Below, one piece after another: positions 46,601-55,123 of a DNA stretch of 64,000 bases (position 1 is its first letter; each line of letters opens with the position of its first letter). Position numbers and translations under genes: made by a program. The stretch spans positions 93,510 through 157,509 of the forward strand of contig SVEE01000005.1 in the NCBI GenBank assembly GCA_015057525.1. Direction: 5' to 3'. Source of the DNA: Lachnospiraceae bacterium (GTDB lineage Bacteria; Bacillota; Clostridia; Lachnospirales; Lachnospiraceae). The notes under the pieces are model-generated. The model was given only the letters and a program-made list of their open reading frames with translations. It was not told where the DNA came from and did no database searches.

Positions 46601-47159
46601 TCCTGGAACTGAATATACAATTTACGGTAAATTAATGAACAAAAGTACAAAACAAAAAGTATATATAGATAATACAGAAGTATCATCGTCATTAACTTTT
46701 ACACCTGAAGATTCGTCAGGCTTTATTGATGTTTCATTTCAATTTAATTCATCAGAGCTTGGAAACATAGACATTGTTGTATTCGAAGAAATATATTGTG
46801 ATGGTAAACTAATAGCTTGCCATAATGATTATGATTGCGAGGAACAAACCCTACATTTTATTTCACCTGTAATAAATCCAGGAATCCCAGAAGAGCCAAA
46901 AATTCCTGATGAACCTGCAACAACAGAAATTCCAATTCTGCCAGAAATCCCTGAAAATCCTGATTATCCTGAAGTCCCTTTAGAACCTAATGCTCCTACC
47001 ATTCCAGACTCACCCAAAACCGGCGATTCATCTTTCCTTGGTTACATATTGATTTTACTTATTCTAAGTGGTGTTCTTATTTTTGTCTTTTTATTTAAAT
47101 CATCTCATATTAATCTATCACACAACAAACATCATAAAATTTTCAATAAAAAAATTTAA
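43641..47159 (+). CDS. SpaA/VaFE-type sortase-anchored surface adhesin
   Basis: A 1172-residue secreted protein with a clear signal peptide (MKYKKLITLILIFILSIG, cut near residue 29). The N-terminal 400 residues resemble a Gram-positive thioester-type domain (CYCTEPTRPAP; GGSIWHAADALNSLN), but the Gln of the usual TQxAIW motif is missing. Four SpaA/Cna-B-like domains follow (about 470-560, 570-700, 705-815, 820-950), with E-box motifs such as YYVKETKEPLGYAL, TIEETKAPNGYY and YRIEETENPTGYY that support internal isopeptide bonds. A VaFE-type repeat (PAITTYATNEE ... IDIVVFEEIY), a Pro-rich stalk, the SPKTGD sorting signal and an unusually long basic tail complete it. It is probably an adhesin or pilin-like stalk. 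Confidence 0.9.
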   Translation: MKYKKLITLILIFILSIGNIKLSTLTSAKEAISTDIESIPQVYDLDSSSLTVHPNPIMGKYHYIQDVITGTGSYFSEHNSFLYCTDDSGNTMMCYCTEPTRPAPTTSTEYSDYYLEDINSEEGIKQAKTLPILTYGFGANEASCNSFLNNYPENPQQGGSFGYYAVDGVITRGLLINGVLFPMSSSEAYGLTAALVHKVNGADVGTVTGSVIENGFTSSTEVAAAATYLENISTWTYERGVAGGSIWHAADALNSLNRGEHIFSATINHPKSGWIPLPDTSTVTDWSPYSISGKIYIKISYESKYMESQLLSSSQSGSEEHIVFTHENLTTVDFDSTKNGYYDYFRITSNPENQVDVSVTYGSLKNNYFTVDDIPCSSHSGISFCQDATIALDLNQLNEGKYLSLSITTGNGSCKTDAYGDGDQDGVYSLGVRYFQTPNYQNVAVSSPNSTISYTSTYLYMSNKFGKIILEKSSSNPDITNNNPNYSLDGAIYSIYKSKEDAESEKNSCGQIIIDKQGKGSSSNLNIGTYYVKETKEPLGYALDHSIYTVSVTSSEVTVVAIEETPQLNIIDILLTKTDNFDVPLANAEFTIRYYSTISDDPARDELTPTRIWTVKTDKNGISKLSPDYLVSGDEFYYSSDNKIGIPLGTITIEETKAPNGYYENDTFKEWTYTKSDNIYIQQITSSGNSETLNVFAVPTIVNQKEPYKAYLKIIKKDETTGNTIINNTATFKIWSYSSEKYICEAKTNQEGILITPSYLPEGKYRIEETENPTGYYTSNSASKYDIEISEDNATEKYVTPEGEETLIDVCEIEIENTPLSGQIIINKKGEYQEWNQETVTFDLKTHPLENIQFDVYAYENIYSSDGHGDIIYSSGTLIESIFTDSNGCAKTSDTLPLGKYEIKENTPNIYFPEDSIIIELSSENNTIETLTGNTSRKLVVYSVDILNKLKIPAITTYATNEETNDKYCPTKENTKIIDKVSYENLIPGTEYTIYGKLMNKSTKQKVYIDNTEVSSSLTFTPEDSSGFIDVSFQFNSSELGNIDIVVFEEIYCDGKLIACHNDYDCEEQTLHFISPVINPGIPEEPKIPDEPATTEIPILPEIPENPDYPEVPLEPNAPTIPDSPKTGDSSFLGYILILLILSGVLIFVFLFKSSHINLSHNKHHKIFNKKI

Positions 47160-47165
47160 TTAATT

Positions 47166-47218
47166 AAAAAACCGGTTTGTTATCTTATATATCTAAAATA
47201 ACAAACCGGTTTATTTTA
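47166..47218. terminator. Bidirectional terminator
   Basis: A stem of about 15 bp built on AAACCGGTTTGTTAT and its complement, with A/T runs on both sides. It lies between the convergent adhesin gene and the small membrane protein gene, overlapping the latter's stop codon. Confidence 0.85.
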
Positions 47219-47731
47219 ATCTAATTGAAGTTTTGATTTATTGTATGCAGATTTAACATGTTCTAAGGTTTTTTCGTTGAGTTCCAAAACAACACCTGTT
47301 GTTCCGTTGCCCGAATTAACCATAAACACATACCAGTTATCTGTATTACTCTTATCTCTCGAAGATAAATTTCTAACTGTAAGTTTAGCATTTACCTCTA
47401 ATTCATTCTGAAACTTTTCAGAATTATAAGACATCACGCTAGATACATCGCTTCCTGCAAAGGAATATACCTGTTTGCGAGTTGTCTTATTGATAATTGC
47501 ATCAATGTCACAGTCGCTATTTAAAAATGAATATTCATATTCTAAATTTTGTCCTGTTTTAAAGTAGTATATAAGAAATGCACCTACAACAACAAGGGCA
47601 ATACCTATACTTCCTGAGATGAAAAGCAATGTAAAAACGCCTACTACAGTTACTAAAATAGCACCTGCCATAGCAAATAACTGCTTACCAGATGGCTTGG
47701 CTTTTAGAATCTGTTCTGTAAAACTATCCAT
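47216..47731 (-). CDS. Small two-helix membrane protein, DUF6106-like
   Basis: A 171-residue protein with two adjacent membrane segments (about 20-42 and 45-62) and a mostly beta cytoplasmic or extracellular part (LEYEYSFLNSDCDIDAIINK, TTGVVLELNEKTLEHVKSAY). It resembles a Lachnospiraceae family annotated as DUF6106; this is from memory of the pattern, not a search. The start MDSFTEQILKAKPSGK is chosen by AGGTGA 4 bases upstream and because the track start precedes it. It follows nfnB by 17 bases and may be in the nfn transcript. Confidence 0.65.
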   Translation of the reverse strand: MDSFTEQILKAKPSGKQLFAMAGAILVTVVGVFTLLFISGSIGIALVVVGAFLIYYFKTGQNLEYEYSFLNSDCDIDAIINKTTRKQVYSFAGSDVSSVMSYNSEKFQNELEVNAKLTVRNLSSRDKSNTDNWYVFMVNSGNGTTGVVLELNEKTLEHVKSAYNKSKLQLD

Positions 47732-47748
47732 AAATTCACCTACCAAAT

Positions 47749-49134
47749 TTATTTGCTAAGAGATTCATCAATAGCCTTTGCAGCCTTCTTACCTGCACCC
47801 ATTGCAAGGATAACAGTCGCTGCACCTGTAACAACATCTCCACCAGCATATACATTCTTACGAGTTGTCTCGTTAGTTTCTTCCTGCACGATAATTCCGC
47901 CCCACTTCTGAGTTTCAAGACCTTCTGTAGTCTGTCTAATAAGTGGATTTGGAGACTGACCTATTGCAATAACCACTGTTTCTACATCTATAATATAGTT
48001 TGAACCTTCAATTGGTTCTGGTCTTCTTCTTCCAGATGCATCAGGCTCGCCAAGCTGCTGCTCAACAACTTCAATACCCTTAACCCATCCATCTTCGCCA
48101 TGAATTTCAACTGGGTTATTAAGAAGCTTGAAGATTATGCCTTCTTCCTTAGCGTGTTCAACTTCTTCTGCTCTTGCAGGAACCTCTTCTGCACCTCTTC
48201 TATAAACGATATAAACTTCTTCTGCTCCAAGTCTCTTAGCTGTTCTTGCAGCATCCATAGCAACATTACCAGCACCAACAACAGCAACCTTCTTTCCAAC
48301 CTTAATAGGAGTTGGAACCTCACCCTTCTTGTAACCCTTCATAAGGTTAACTCTTGTAAGGAATTCATTAGCAGAATAAACACCAAGAAGATTCTCGCCT
48401 GGAATTCTGAGGAAATTAGGAAGACCTGCTCCTGTTCCAAGGAAAATAGCATCAAATCCTCTCTCAAATAAATCATCTACAGTAAGAGAACGACCAATAA
48501 CAACGTTAGTTTCAAGCTTAACACCCATATCTGTTATATTCTCTAATTCCTTAGCAACAAGTGACTTTGGAAGTCTGAACTCAGGAATACCATAGCTTAA
48601 AACTCCACCAGCCTTATGTAAAGCTTCAAAAATAGTAACTTCATAGCCCTTCTTAGCAAGCTCTCCTGCACATGTGATACCTGCAGGACCAGAGCCTACA
48701 ACAGCAACCTTTTTGCCATTCTTCTCTATGTTAAGTTCTACTTTATTTCCATGCTGCATATGATAATCAGCAACAAATCTCTCAAGGCGTCCGATAGAAA
48801 CAGACTCTCCCTTGATTCCTCTGATACACTTACCCTCGCACTGATTCTCCTGTGGACAAACACGACCACAAATAGCAGGAAGTGCATTCTCGCTTGTGAT
48901 TATCTCGTAAGCCTTCTCAAAATTACCTGCAGCAACCTGCTCGATAAATCCTGGGATTGGCACGTTAACAGGACATCCTGTCATACATGGCTTATTAATA
49001 CAATTTATACATCTTGTTGCTTCCTCCATAGCCATCTCAGCTGTGTAACCTGTAGCAACTTCCTCAAAGTTTTTATTTCTTACATTAGGATCCTGCTGTG
49101 GCATAGGAACCTTAGTTGGACTCATATTTGGCAT
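47749..49134 (-). CDS. nfnB: NfnB, large subunit of NADH-dependent ferredoxin:NADP oxidoreductase
   Basis: Flavoprotein related to the glutamate synthase small subunit. With NfnA it bifurcates electrons from NADPH to ferredoxin and NAD, or runs in reverse. The 461 residues have N-terminal 4Fe-4S cysteines (CINCINKPCMTGCPVNVPIP, CGRVCPQENQCEGKCIRG), an FAD site (VAVVGSGPAGITCAGELA), an NADP site (VAVVGAGNVAMDAARTA) and the C-terminal GGDVVTGAATVILAMGAGK. AGGAG precedes the ATG. It is 12 bases after nfnA. A plain NADPH glutamate synthase is less likely without a gltB partner. Confidence 0.92.
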   Translation of the reverse strand: MPNMSPTKVPMPQQDPNVRNKNFEEVATGYTAEMAMEEATRCINCINKPCMTGCPVNVPIPGFIEQVAAGNFEKAYEIITSENALPAICGRVCPQENQCEGKCIRGIKGESVSIGRLERFVADYHMQHGNKVELNIEKNGKKVAVVGSGPAGITCAGELAKKGYEVTIFEALHKAGGVLSYGIPEFRLPKSLVAKELENITDMGVKLETNVVIGRSLTVDDLFERGFDAIFLGTGAGLPNFLRIPGENLLGVYSANEFLTRVNLMKGYKKGEVPTPIKVGKKVAVVGAGNVAMDAARTAKRLGAEEVYIVYRRGAEEVPARAEEVEHAKEEGIIFKLLNNPVEIHGEDGWVKGIEVVEQQLGEPDASGRRRPEPIEGSNYIIDVETVVIAIGQSPNPLIRQTTEGLETQKWGGIIVQEETNETTRKNVYAGGDVVTGAATVILAMGAGKKAAKAIDESLSK

Positions 49135-49146
49135 AGTTTACATCTC

Positions 49147-49968
49147 CTATTCTGCTAATTTCATCATACACTGGTGCTCTTCTTCCTTGTAGAATGTCTG
49201 TCTCTTCATACACTCATCAAAATCAACAAGGAAACCATCGAAATCTGGGCCATCTACACAAGCGAACTTAGTCTCACCGCCTACAGTTACACGGCATCCA
49301 CCACACATTCCAGTTCCATCAATCATAATTGGATTTAAAGAAACTGTAGTATGAAGATTAGCAGGCTTAGTTGTAGCAACCACGAACTTCATCATAACAA
49401 GTGGACCAATTGCTATAGCATGATCATATTTCTCACCTGCATCAAGAAGTTCCTGAATCTTCTTAGTTACAAGACCCTGTTCACCAAGAGAACCGTCATC
49501 TGTCATGATATATACATTCTTACAGAACTTAGCAAACTTCTCTGCTAAGATTACAAACTCTGCTGAACGTCCACCAATAATTACATCACACTCTACACCC
49601 TGCTCTGTAAGTTTCTTAAGCTGAGGATAAAGAGGTGCTGAACCAACACCACCCGCAACACCTAATACTCTCTTCCAGTTGCCAAATGGAGCAGGCTGTC
49701 CTAAAGGACCAACAAAGTCAAGGAATGCGTCACCCTCTTCAAGAGCTGCAAAAAGCTTTGTAGAGTATCCCACAACCTGAAAAATAATAGTAACTGAGTT
49801 CTTTTCTCTATCGAAATCAGCGATGGTAAGAGGAATTCTTTCGCCCTCATCATCTAATCTCACGATAACGAACTGACCAGCTTCACAACGGGCTGACACG
49901 TAAGGCGCCTCAACCTCCATCATAATAACTGCTGAATTTAATACTTCTTTTTTCAAAATTTTGTACAT
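49147..49968 (-). CDS. nfnA: NfnA, small subunit of NADH-dependent ferredoxin:NADP oxidoreductase
   Basis: FAD and 2Fe-2S subunit of the ferredoxin-NADP reductase type. The start MYKILKKEVLNSAVIM (273 residues) is set by GGGGGA 7 bases upstream; the track start lies within the leader. The FAD-binding region (GQFVIVRLDDEGERIPLTIAD), the NAD-binding VAGGVGSAPLYPQLK and the 2Fe-2S cysteines (GTGMCGGCRVTVGG, KFACVDGPDFDG) are as in NfnA/PyrK-like proteins. Together with NfnB it balances NADH, NADPH and ferredoxin, which fits the ferredoxin made by Bcd-EtfAB in the same window. Confidence 0.92.
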   Translation of the reverse strand: MYKILKKEVLNSAVIMMEVEAPYVSARCEAGQFVIVRLDDEGERIPLTIADFDREKNSVTIIFQVVGYSTKLFAALEEGDAFLDFVGPLGQPAPFGNWKRVLGVAGGVGSAPLYPQLKKLTEQGVECDVIIGGRSAEFVILAEKFAKFCKNVYIMTDDGSLGEQGLVTKKIQELLDAGEKYDHAIAIGPLVMMKFVVATTKPANLHTTVSLNPIMIDGTGMCGGCRVTVGGETKFACVDGPDFDGFLVDFDECMKRQTFYKEEEHQCMMKLAE

Positions 49969-50073
49969 GAGTTTGTCCCCCATTCAAATTAATTACCGTT
50001 GCATACGCAAATCGCCTTATTATATCACAATAAAACTAAATTTAAAACATTTTTCTTGAAAAGTCTACCTATA

Positions 50074-51027
50074 TTATACTATTTCATCAAAAAAAGATTT
50101 ATTTTTCATGAATCCTACATCTTGTCCTTCAATGAATGAGTATGCCATAATACCCTTTCCCTTGTATATCTTTATGTTTTTACCTTCAATTTCGATTAAC
50201 TTTTCTTTTAAATTATTGCTAGGCTTTATTGTATCATTAGGAATTGTAACACATAAAGTATCACATTCATTCCCAATAGCAAATTCCTTTATATGCTCCA
50301 ACACATTCTCTATATCAGTATCATTCGTACAGAAGCGTTCTACATACATATCCTTTTTATCTTGCTGTACGTAAATATCATAAGAAAAATAACCTGTAAG
50401 CATATCTTGATTATAGATTGCCATGACTCCACCAGACTGGCACTCATGTTCCATTATAAATTCTCTTAAATATTTAATGTCACGTTTAGAATAATAAGAG
50501 AACTTTTCACCAAGAATTCTATTTAGCTCACTGCCCATATAACTTAAATTTTCATCTGAATACTTGGAAATATTTTCGAAAGATAAGTTTTCTTTTTTTA
50601 AATCCTCTTTTAAAACAAGCTTATTATATTTCACTTCAATATTACTGTATATATTCTCAAAACCTAAACCTACATAATATGCCTCATCCTTAGGCATCAA
50701 AAATGTAAATTTAATACCTTCATTTTTCATGAACTCCATGACATATTTCATCATTTCTCTCATAATGCCATGAAAACGATATTTTTCCTTAACACATACA
50801 CCAACAATATAATAGGATTTTTCTTTTCTTCCTTCATATAAAACATCATATGGATTAAGGTGAACCATGCCCACAATCTCATCTTCATTCCAAGCCACAA
50901 GTATAATATTTTTTTTACAGATTACATCAAAATAATATCCAGTAAACTCTTCCGGATCTGCAAAAATCTCGTCCCAGATACATTTTATGCAGGATAAATC
51001 TCCCGAGTAAAAATCATAAGTAATCAT
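50074..51027 (-). CDS. GNAT-family N-acetyltransferase
   Basis: A 317-residue protein with one GNAT domain in its N-terminal half (YIVGVCVKEKYRFHGIMREMMKYV carries the acetyl-CoA-binding R-x-x-G/A pattern, here YRFHGI). The C-terminal half resembles the sterol-carrier-like part of Eis-type acetyltransferases, but weakly. The start MITYDFYSGDL is chosen because GTAGGTGGG lies 8 bases upstream and the longer track ORF would overlap ispF by 44 bases. It follows ispF by 13 bases in the same direction. The substrate is unknown. Confidence 0.75.
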   Translation of the reverse strand: MITYDFYSGDLSCIKCIWDEIFADPEEFTGYYFDVICKKNIILVAWNEDEIVGMVHLNPYDVLYEGRKEKSYYIVGVCVKEKYRFHGIMREMMKYVMEFMKNEGIKFTFLMPKDEAYYVGLGFENIYSNIEVKYNKLVLKEDLKKENLSFENISKYSDENLSYMGSELNRILGEKFSYYSKRDIKYLREFIMEHECQSGGVMAIYNQDMLTGYFSYDIYVQQDKKDMYVERFCTNDTDIENVLEHIKEFAIGNECDTLCVTIPNDTIKPSNNLKEKLIEIEGKNIKIYKGKGIMAYSFIEGQDVGFMKNKSFFDEIV

Positions 51028-51040
51028 GTTTTTATCCCAC

Positions 51041-51598
51041 CTACTTATTATGCTGGCAGCCTTTGCAACCTGAGCACTTATCACTTACAGATTCCACATC
51101 TACACTCATTCTATAATCAAAATTATTTACTGTTTCAAGAAGACAAATTGCCTGTGAACTTATACCTCTACCCTCTCCGGTAAAGCCCATACCTTCCTCA
51201 GTAGTCGCCTTTATGTTTATCTGACTAATATCTATTTTTAATCTGTCCGCAATATTTTTTCTCATACCTTCAATATGCGGTGCCATCTTTGGTTTTTGAG
51301 CTATTATTGTGGCATCAATATTAGCAATCAACATATTTTCTTTGTCAATTAAGTGACCTACTTCCTCAAGAAGAACCATACTGTCTGCATCCTTGAATTC
51401 TTCAGCGGTATCTGGAAAATGCTTACCTATATCACCTAATGCTGCAGCTCCAAGAAGAGCATCCATAATAGCATGAACAAGAACATCTGCATCAGAATGT
51501 CCCAAAAGACCTTTCTCATATGGTATATCAACTCCACCTATAATAAGCTTTCTTCCTTCCACAAGCTTATGGACATCATATCCCATTCCTACTCTCAT
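51041..51598 (-). CDS. ispF: 2-C-Methyl-D-erythritol 2,4-cyclodiphosphate synthase with Cys-rich tail
   Basis: IspF closes the cyclic diphosphate in the MEP isoprenoid pathway. The first 158 residues match the family fully: [21 protein letters not shown], the metal-binding [29 protein letters not shown] and [17 protein letters not shown]. The protein is 185 residues, so about 27 extra residues follow, ending [14 protein letters not shown], a CxxCxxC cluster not needed for the known reaction. GGAGG lies 8 bases before the ATG. It is followed by a GNAT gene; no other MEP gene is nearby. Confidence 0.93.
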   Translation of the reverse strand: MRVGMGYDVHKLVEGRKLIIGGVDIPYEKGLLGHSDADVLVHAIMDALLGAAALGDIGKHFPDTAEEFKDADSMVLLEEVGHLIDKENMLIANIDATIIAQKPKMAPHIEGMRKNIADRLKIDISQINIKATTEEGMGFTGEGRGISSQAICLLETVNNFDYRMSVDVESVSDKCSGCKGCQHNK

Positions 51599-51743
51599 TC
51601 TCTAAACCTCCATTCTTTATAACTTAACTGTACTAAATCTAACATATTTATATAATTGTTTCAATTTATTTATAATCTTATTTTATCGTTCATTATTTTT
51701 CTATTTTTAGAGAAAAACATACCTATATGTAGGAATTTTTCTG

Positions 51744-51772
51744 TTTACTGTTTTTAAGTTTCATAGTAGAAT
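51744..51772 (+). promoter_or_regulatory. Candidate promoter of the TPM-domain gene
   Basis: TTTACT and TAGAAT separated by 17 bases on the plus strand, leaving a leader of about 70 bases. The rest of the 250-base gap after ispF holds no gene I can support. Confidence 0.5.
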
Positions 51773-51848
51773 AGAATTATTAGGTGGAGATTTGCTTCTT
51801 CACTAGAATGGTACAGAAATATATTTACATATAAGGAGGAGTATTTCA

Positions 51849-53012
51849 ATGGCACGTTCAATGGGAGGCGGACGCTCAGGCGGTGGCCGTTCAGGTGGTA
51901 GTCGCGGAAGTGGTCGTTCAGGCAGAAGTAGTTCTGGCGGAGGTAGAAGTAGCTCTAGCCGTTCAATAGGAAGTAGCCGTAGTAGTTCTAGCCGTTCATT
52001 TGGCACAGGACGTTCAGGTGGAAGTTCAGTAAGGGGTGCTGGAAGAAGCTATAGCGGCGGTGGTTCATATGGTAATCCAGGCATGGGACACCATCATAGT
52101 AGCTCATCATATCATAATCATGGATATAATCACGGATATAACCATGGATACAATCATGGTCATCACCACCATCACTATCATAATAATTGTTATGGTGGCA
52201 GACGCACATACTATCGTCGCAGTAGCGGTGTAGGATGTTCATCATGTCTTTCAACAATTATAGTGATGATAATATTATTTGCTATATTATCAAGCTTTGC
52301 ATCTGCTGGAAGAAATGGTGCTTTCCAAAATTATAACGATAATTATTCTAATATTGAAAGAGAGAAATTCGAGGGTGAGGTTCACTTAAATGGTTACTAC
52401 AGCGACCCTGATTTCCTCTTATACGATGACGAAATCAAACCTATAGAAGATGGTCTTAAGCACTTCTACCAAAAGACAGGCGTTGCTGCTCATGTATACT
52501 TAGTTGAAGAATTATCACCTGGAGTAGATGGTGAAGAAAAAGCAACTGAACTTTATGAAGAGCTTTTCGATGACGAAGGTCACATTCTTCTTTTATATGA
52601 TTACATGAATGCTGCTATGTATGATGCATGCGGTTACGAAATAGCTACTACTATCGATAACGAGGCAATCGATATCATTTATGACTATGTAGAAGCAAAA
52701 TGGTCTCGTGATAGCGAGAATCTTGGAGCAATCTTCGGCGAGGGATTATCTGATGCAGCGGACAGAATCATGTACAAAGAAAGAAGCTTCGGCGAAAAGT
52801 ACAAAGGCATTATAATCACAGTTATTATTTGTATTGTATTAATCATCGTTGTAAATGTATTATACAAGTGGTGGAAAGCTAAGAAAGCACAGGACAACAA
52901 GGAACAGGCAGACTTAGAGAGAACATTAAACACTCCTCTCGAAACCTTCGGTTCAGATATTAATGACCTTGCTAAAAAATACGACGACCCAAACAATAAC
53001 ACAACTCAGTAA
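51849..53012 (+). CDS. Gly/Arg/Ser- and His-rich membrane protein with TPM-like domain
   Basis: A 387-residue protein of unusual design. Residues 1-75 are a Gly/Arg/Ser repeat (MARSMGGGRSGGGRSGG). Residues 80-113 are His-rich with a tandem HNHGYNHGYNHGYNHG unit and HHHHHYHNN. A membrane segment (about 133-152) leads to an acidic TPM/YgcG-like domain (DDEIKPIEDGLKHFYQKTGVAAHVYLVEEL ... DEGHILLLYDY), a second membrane segment (about 320-343) and a polar tail. TPM domains are linked to photosystem repair in plants and are common in bacterial membrane proteins of unknown role. AAGGAGG lies 8 bases before the ATG. The N-terminal part precedes the first membrane helix and probably stays inside the cell. 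Confidence 0.8.
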   Translation: MARSMGGGRSGGGRSGGSRGSGRSGRSSSGGGRSSSSRSIGSSRSSSSRSFGTGRSGGSSVRGAGRSYSGGGSYGNPGMGHHHSSSSYHNHGYNHGYNHGYNHGHHHHHYHNNCYGGRRTYYRRSSGVGCSSCLSTIIVMIILFAILSSFASAGRNGAFQNYNDNYSNIEREKFEGEVHLNGYYSDPDFLLYDDEIKPIEDGLKHFYQKTGVAAHVYLVEELSPGVDGEEKATELYEELFDDEGHILLLYDYMNAAMYDACGYEIATTIDNEAIDIIYDYVEAKWSRDSENLGAIFGEGLSDAADRIMYKERSFGEKYKGIIITVIICIVLIIVVNVLYKWWKAKKAQDNKEQADLERTLNTPLETFGSDINDLAKKYDDPNNNTTQ

Positions 53013-53014
53013 TC

Positions 53015-53048
53015 AAAAAAGCTGTGGGATTTAATCCCACAGCTTTTC
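53015..53048. terminator. Bidirectional terminator
   Basis: Stem AAAAGCTGTGGGAT with its complement and a 3-base loop, with A/T runs on both sides, between the convergent TPM-domain and lipase-fold genes. Confidence 0.9.
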
Positions 53049-53058
53049 TATTTATATC

Positions 53059-55101
53059 CTACATACCAATTAACTGAAGTAATATATCCATTAGACTAAC
53101 ATCGCCATTTAGAATATCGCTCCAAGTTATCTGCCCTCCGTTTCCATCATCAAGTGCTGATTCCGCAAAATTAATTTCATAATCAGTGAAATTTCTGTCA
53201 TATCTTCTCTTGCAACAAAAAACACCATCTTCGTCACTGTATTTTCCAACTGCCATATCTACTCTTTCATCTTCGTTTGTGACCTCTACATGCATTTCAT
53301 CATCTAGTATAAGCATAATAGTTTCATCACCAGTTTCCGAATTAATATACACATCTCCATATTCTACTGACATAAACTCAATGCCTTCTTCGCCTGCATC
53401 AACAACATTAGTAAATGTATATTTTAACTCATCACTTTCATCAAAAAGATTCATAGTCCCTTTGCCCTCTAGCAATACAATATACTTAAACTCACTATTT
53501 TCAGAGTCATTAACCTGGTCCGTTAAATCAGATAATCTTCCCAACAAACTAAGCTTTCCTTCATCATAGCTATAAAGCTCCACACCTGCATAATCTTGAG
53601 AAACATGAAATTGAACTTCTTGATTCAGAACCTTCAATATGCTGTCATCATAATTGAACTCTAATTCTTCCATGCTATCCAAATTCATATTTCTAAATAT
53701 AACCGTGGTCTTCTTGCCTCCAGAATCTTTTATGAGAATACTACTACCCTCTGACACATCTATAATATAAGTATCGTTTCCTAAATTGCCATCAAGAATA
53801 TCATTTCCGCCATTGCCTATAAGAACATCATCAGCCGTATATCCATATAAATAATCTTCTCCCAAGCCACCATACATAACAATATCAACATCAAATGCAC
53901 CGCTGACGCCAATTTCATCGCAACCCCATATTACTTCTCCAGATGAATCTCCTAAAACCACACGACCATCAACAATAACTCCCGCAAGAGACCCAAGCAT
54001 ATGCTCGTATTCAATCTCTTCATTCTCAGGGTTGTTCCATGGAAATCCAAACTCAAAACCTTCAATACTATAGGATATAATATTTTCCTCTATATCCATA
54101 TAATTTTTGGCTGCTGGAGTGTATGTATAACAACCTTGAGCATCAAGAGGAGTAGAAACACTTTCAATCTTTGGATTAAGAAATACTATATTGTCCTCAT
54201 GTCCCACACATGACCATATAATATGAGACGAAGCATCAAGACCTGCCGAAATCAAATTATCTTCATTAAGACCTTCAACGTTGGTCTCCCTGTCAATCTG
54301 ATACATATTTTCAGCATAATTATGCTGTATCAGGTCCGCAACAACATAACCTGTAGTATCTGTATAATTACAAAAACGTATTTTATCTATCCCCTCAAAA
54401 TTTTCTATATCTAAATAGCTATAGAAATACACCAAATCCATAACATGACCTACGGCTCCATCAAAGGAATAGCCAGAATGTCCTGTGATTATTGATTGAT
54501 ATGAAACAAGGGCTCCCCCAAGAGAATGACCTGCAAATGTAATATTATATTCTAAATTTGCATCTGACAGCATAGCCATAAGCTCTTCATAACATTTTGT
54601 GGAATCCTCAAATTGTGGACTAAGTTCATTTAGAATTGCAACTCTAAAATCTGTACCAATCCAGTCATTGCTTTCATCAAGGCTAAATTCATCTGTAAAC
54701 ATTTCACTGCCACGAAAAGCAAGGATAATCTTATCTTCATTTTTAAATCCAACGGCATATAATCCACTTGTATCATTAAAATTAAACACCTTGTATATTT
54801 GCCACTGACCTATTAACGAAGAATACAACGTATCATAATATATACCAGAACTCTCCCATATTTCTTTATTATACAGTTCTGGACACGCGTTCACATAATC
54901 AGAAATACTCATTCCTTCATATTCATCTAAATAATCATATGACAGCTTCGCAAAAAGAAGGTGTTCCATTTCAAGTCTTTCATTGTCATCCCCCACAAAA
55001 ACGATATTTTCATGAACACTACTTTCATCAGCCAACACAGCATCAAAATAAAAAAGACAAATTATAAATATACAAATCAAAGATATAATTTTATTTTTCA
55101 T
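53059..55101 (-). CDS. Secreted class 3 lipase-fold protein with RTX-type repeats
   Basis: A 680-residue protein with a signal peptide (MKNKIISLICIFIICLFYFDAVLA). Residues about 40-290 form an alpha/beta-hydrolase of the class 3 lipase/Mbeg1-like type: oxyanion region ILAFRGSEMFTDEF and nucleophile elbow TFAGHSLGGALVSYQ. A RTX calcium-binding run (GGLGEDYLYGYTADDVLIGN and GGNDILDGNLGNDTYIID, about 430-470) and an acidic C-terminal region follow. RTX repeats usually fold on binding extracellular calcium, though they are more typical of type I-secreted Gram-negative proteins. GGGGGA precedes the ATG. The substrate is unknown. Confidence 0.85.
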   Translation of the reverse strand: MKNKIISLICIFIICLFYFDAVLADESSVHENIVFVGDDNERLEMEHLLFAKLSYDYLDEYEGMSISDYVNACPELYNKEIWESSGIYYDTLYSSLIGQWQIYKVFNFNDTSGLYAVGFKNEDKIILAFRGSEMFTDEFSLDESNDWIGTDFRVAILNELSPQFEDSTKCYEELMAMLSDANLEYNITFAGHSLGGALVSYQSIITGHSGYSFDGAVGHVMDLVYFYSYLDIENFEGIDKIRFCNYTDTTGYVVADLIQHNYAENMYQIDRETNVEGLNEDNLISAGLDASSHIIWSCVGHEDNIVFLNPKIESVSTPLDAQGCYTYTPAAKNYMDIEENIISYSIEGFEFGFPWNNPENEEIEYEHMLGSLAGVIVDGRVVLGDSSGEVIWGCDEIGVSGAFDVDIVMYGGLGEDYLYGYTADDVLIGNGGNDILDGNLGNDTYIIDVSEGSSILIKDSGGKKTTVIFRNMNLDSMEELEFNYDDSILKVLNQEVQFHVSQDYAGVELYSYDEGKLSLLGRLSDLTDQVNDSENSEFKYIVLLEGKGTMNLFDESDELKYTFTNVVDAGEEGIEFMSVEYGDVYINSETGDETIMLILDDEMHVEVTNEDERVDMAVGKYSDEDGVFCCKRRYDRNFTDYEINFAESALDDGNGGQITWSDILNGDVSLMDILLQLIGM

Positions 55102-55123
55102 TTTTATTCCCCCATTCTACATA

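Noticed and set aside
47749-49983. Glutamate synthase small subunit and dihydroorotate dehydrogenase electron-transfer subunit as separate functions
   Set aside because: The adjacent pair matches NfnB and NfnA, and no gltB or pyrD partner is present.
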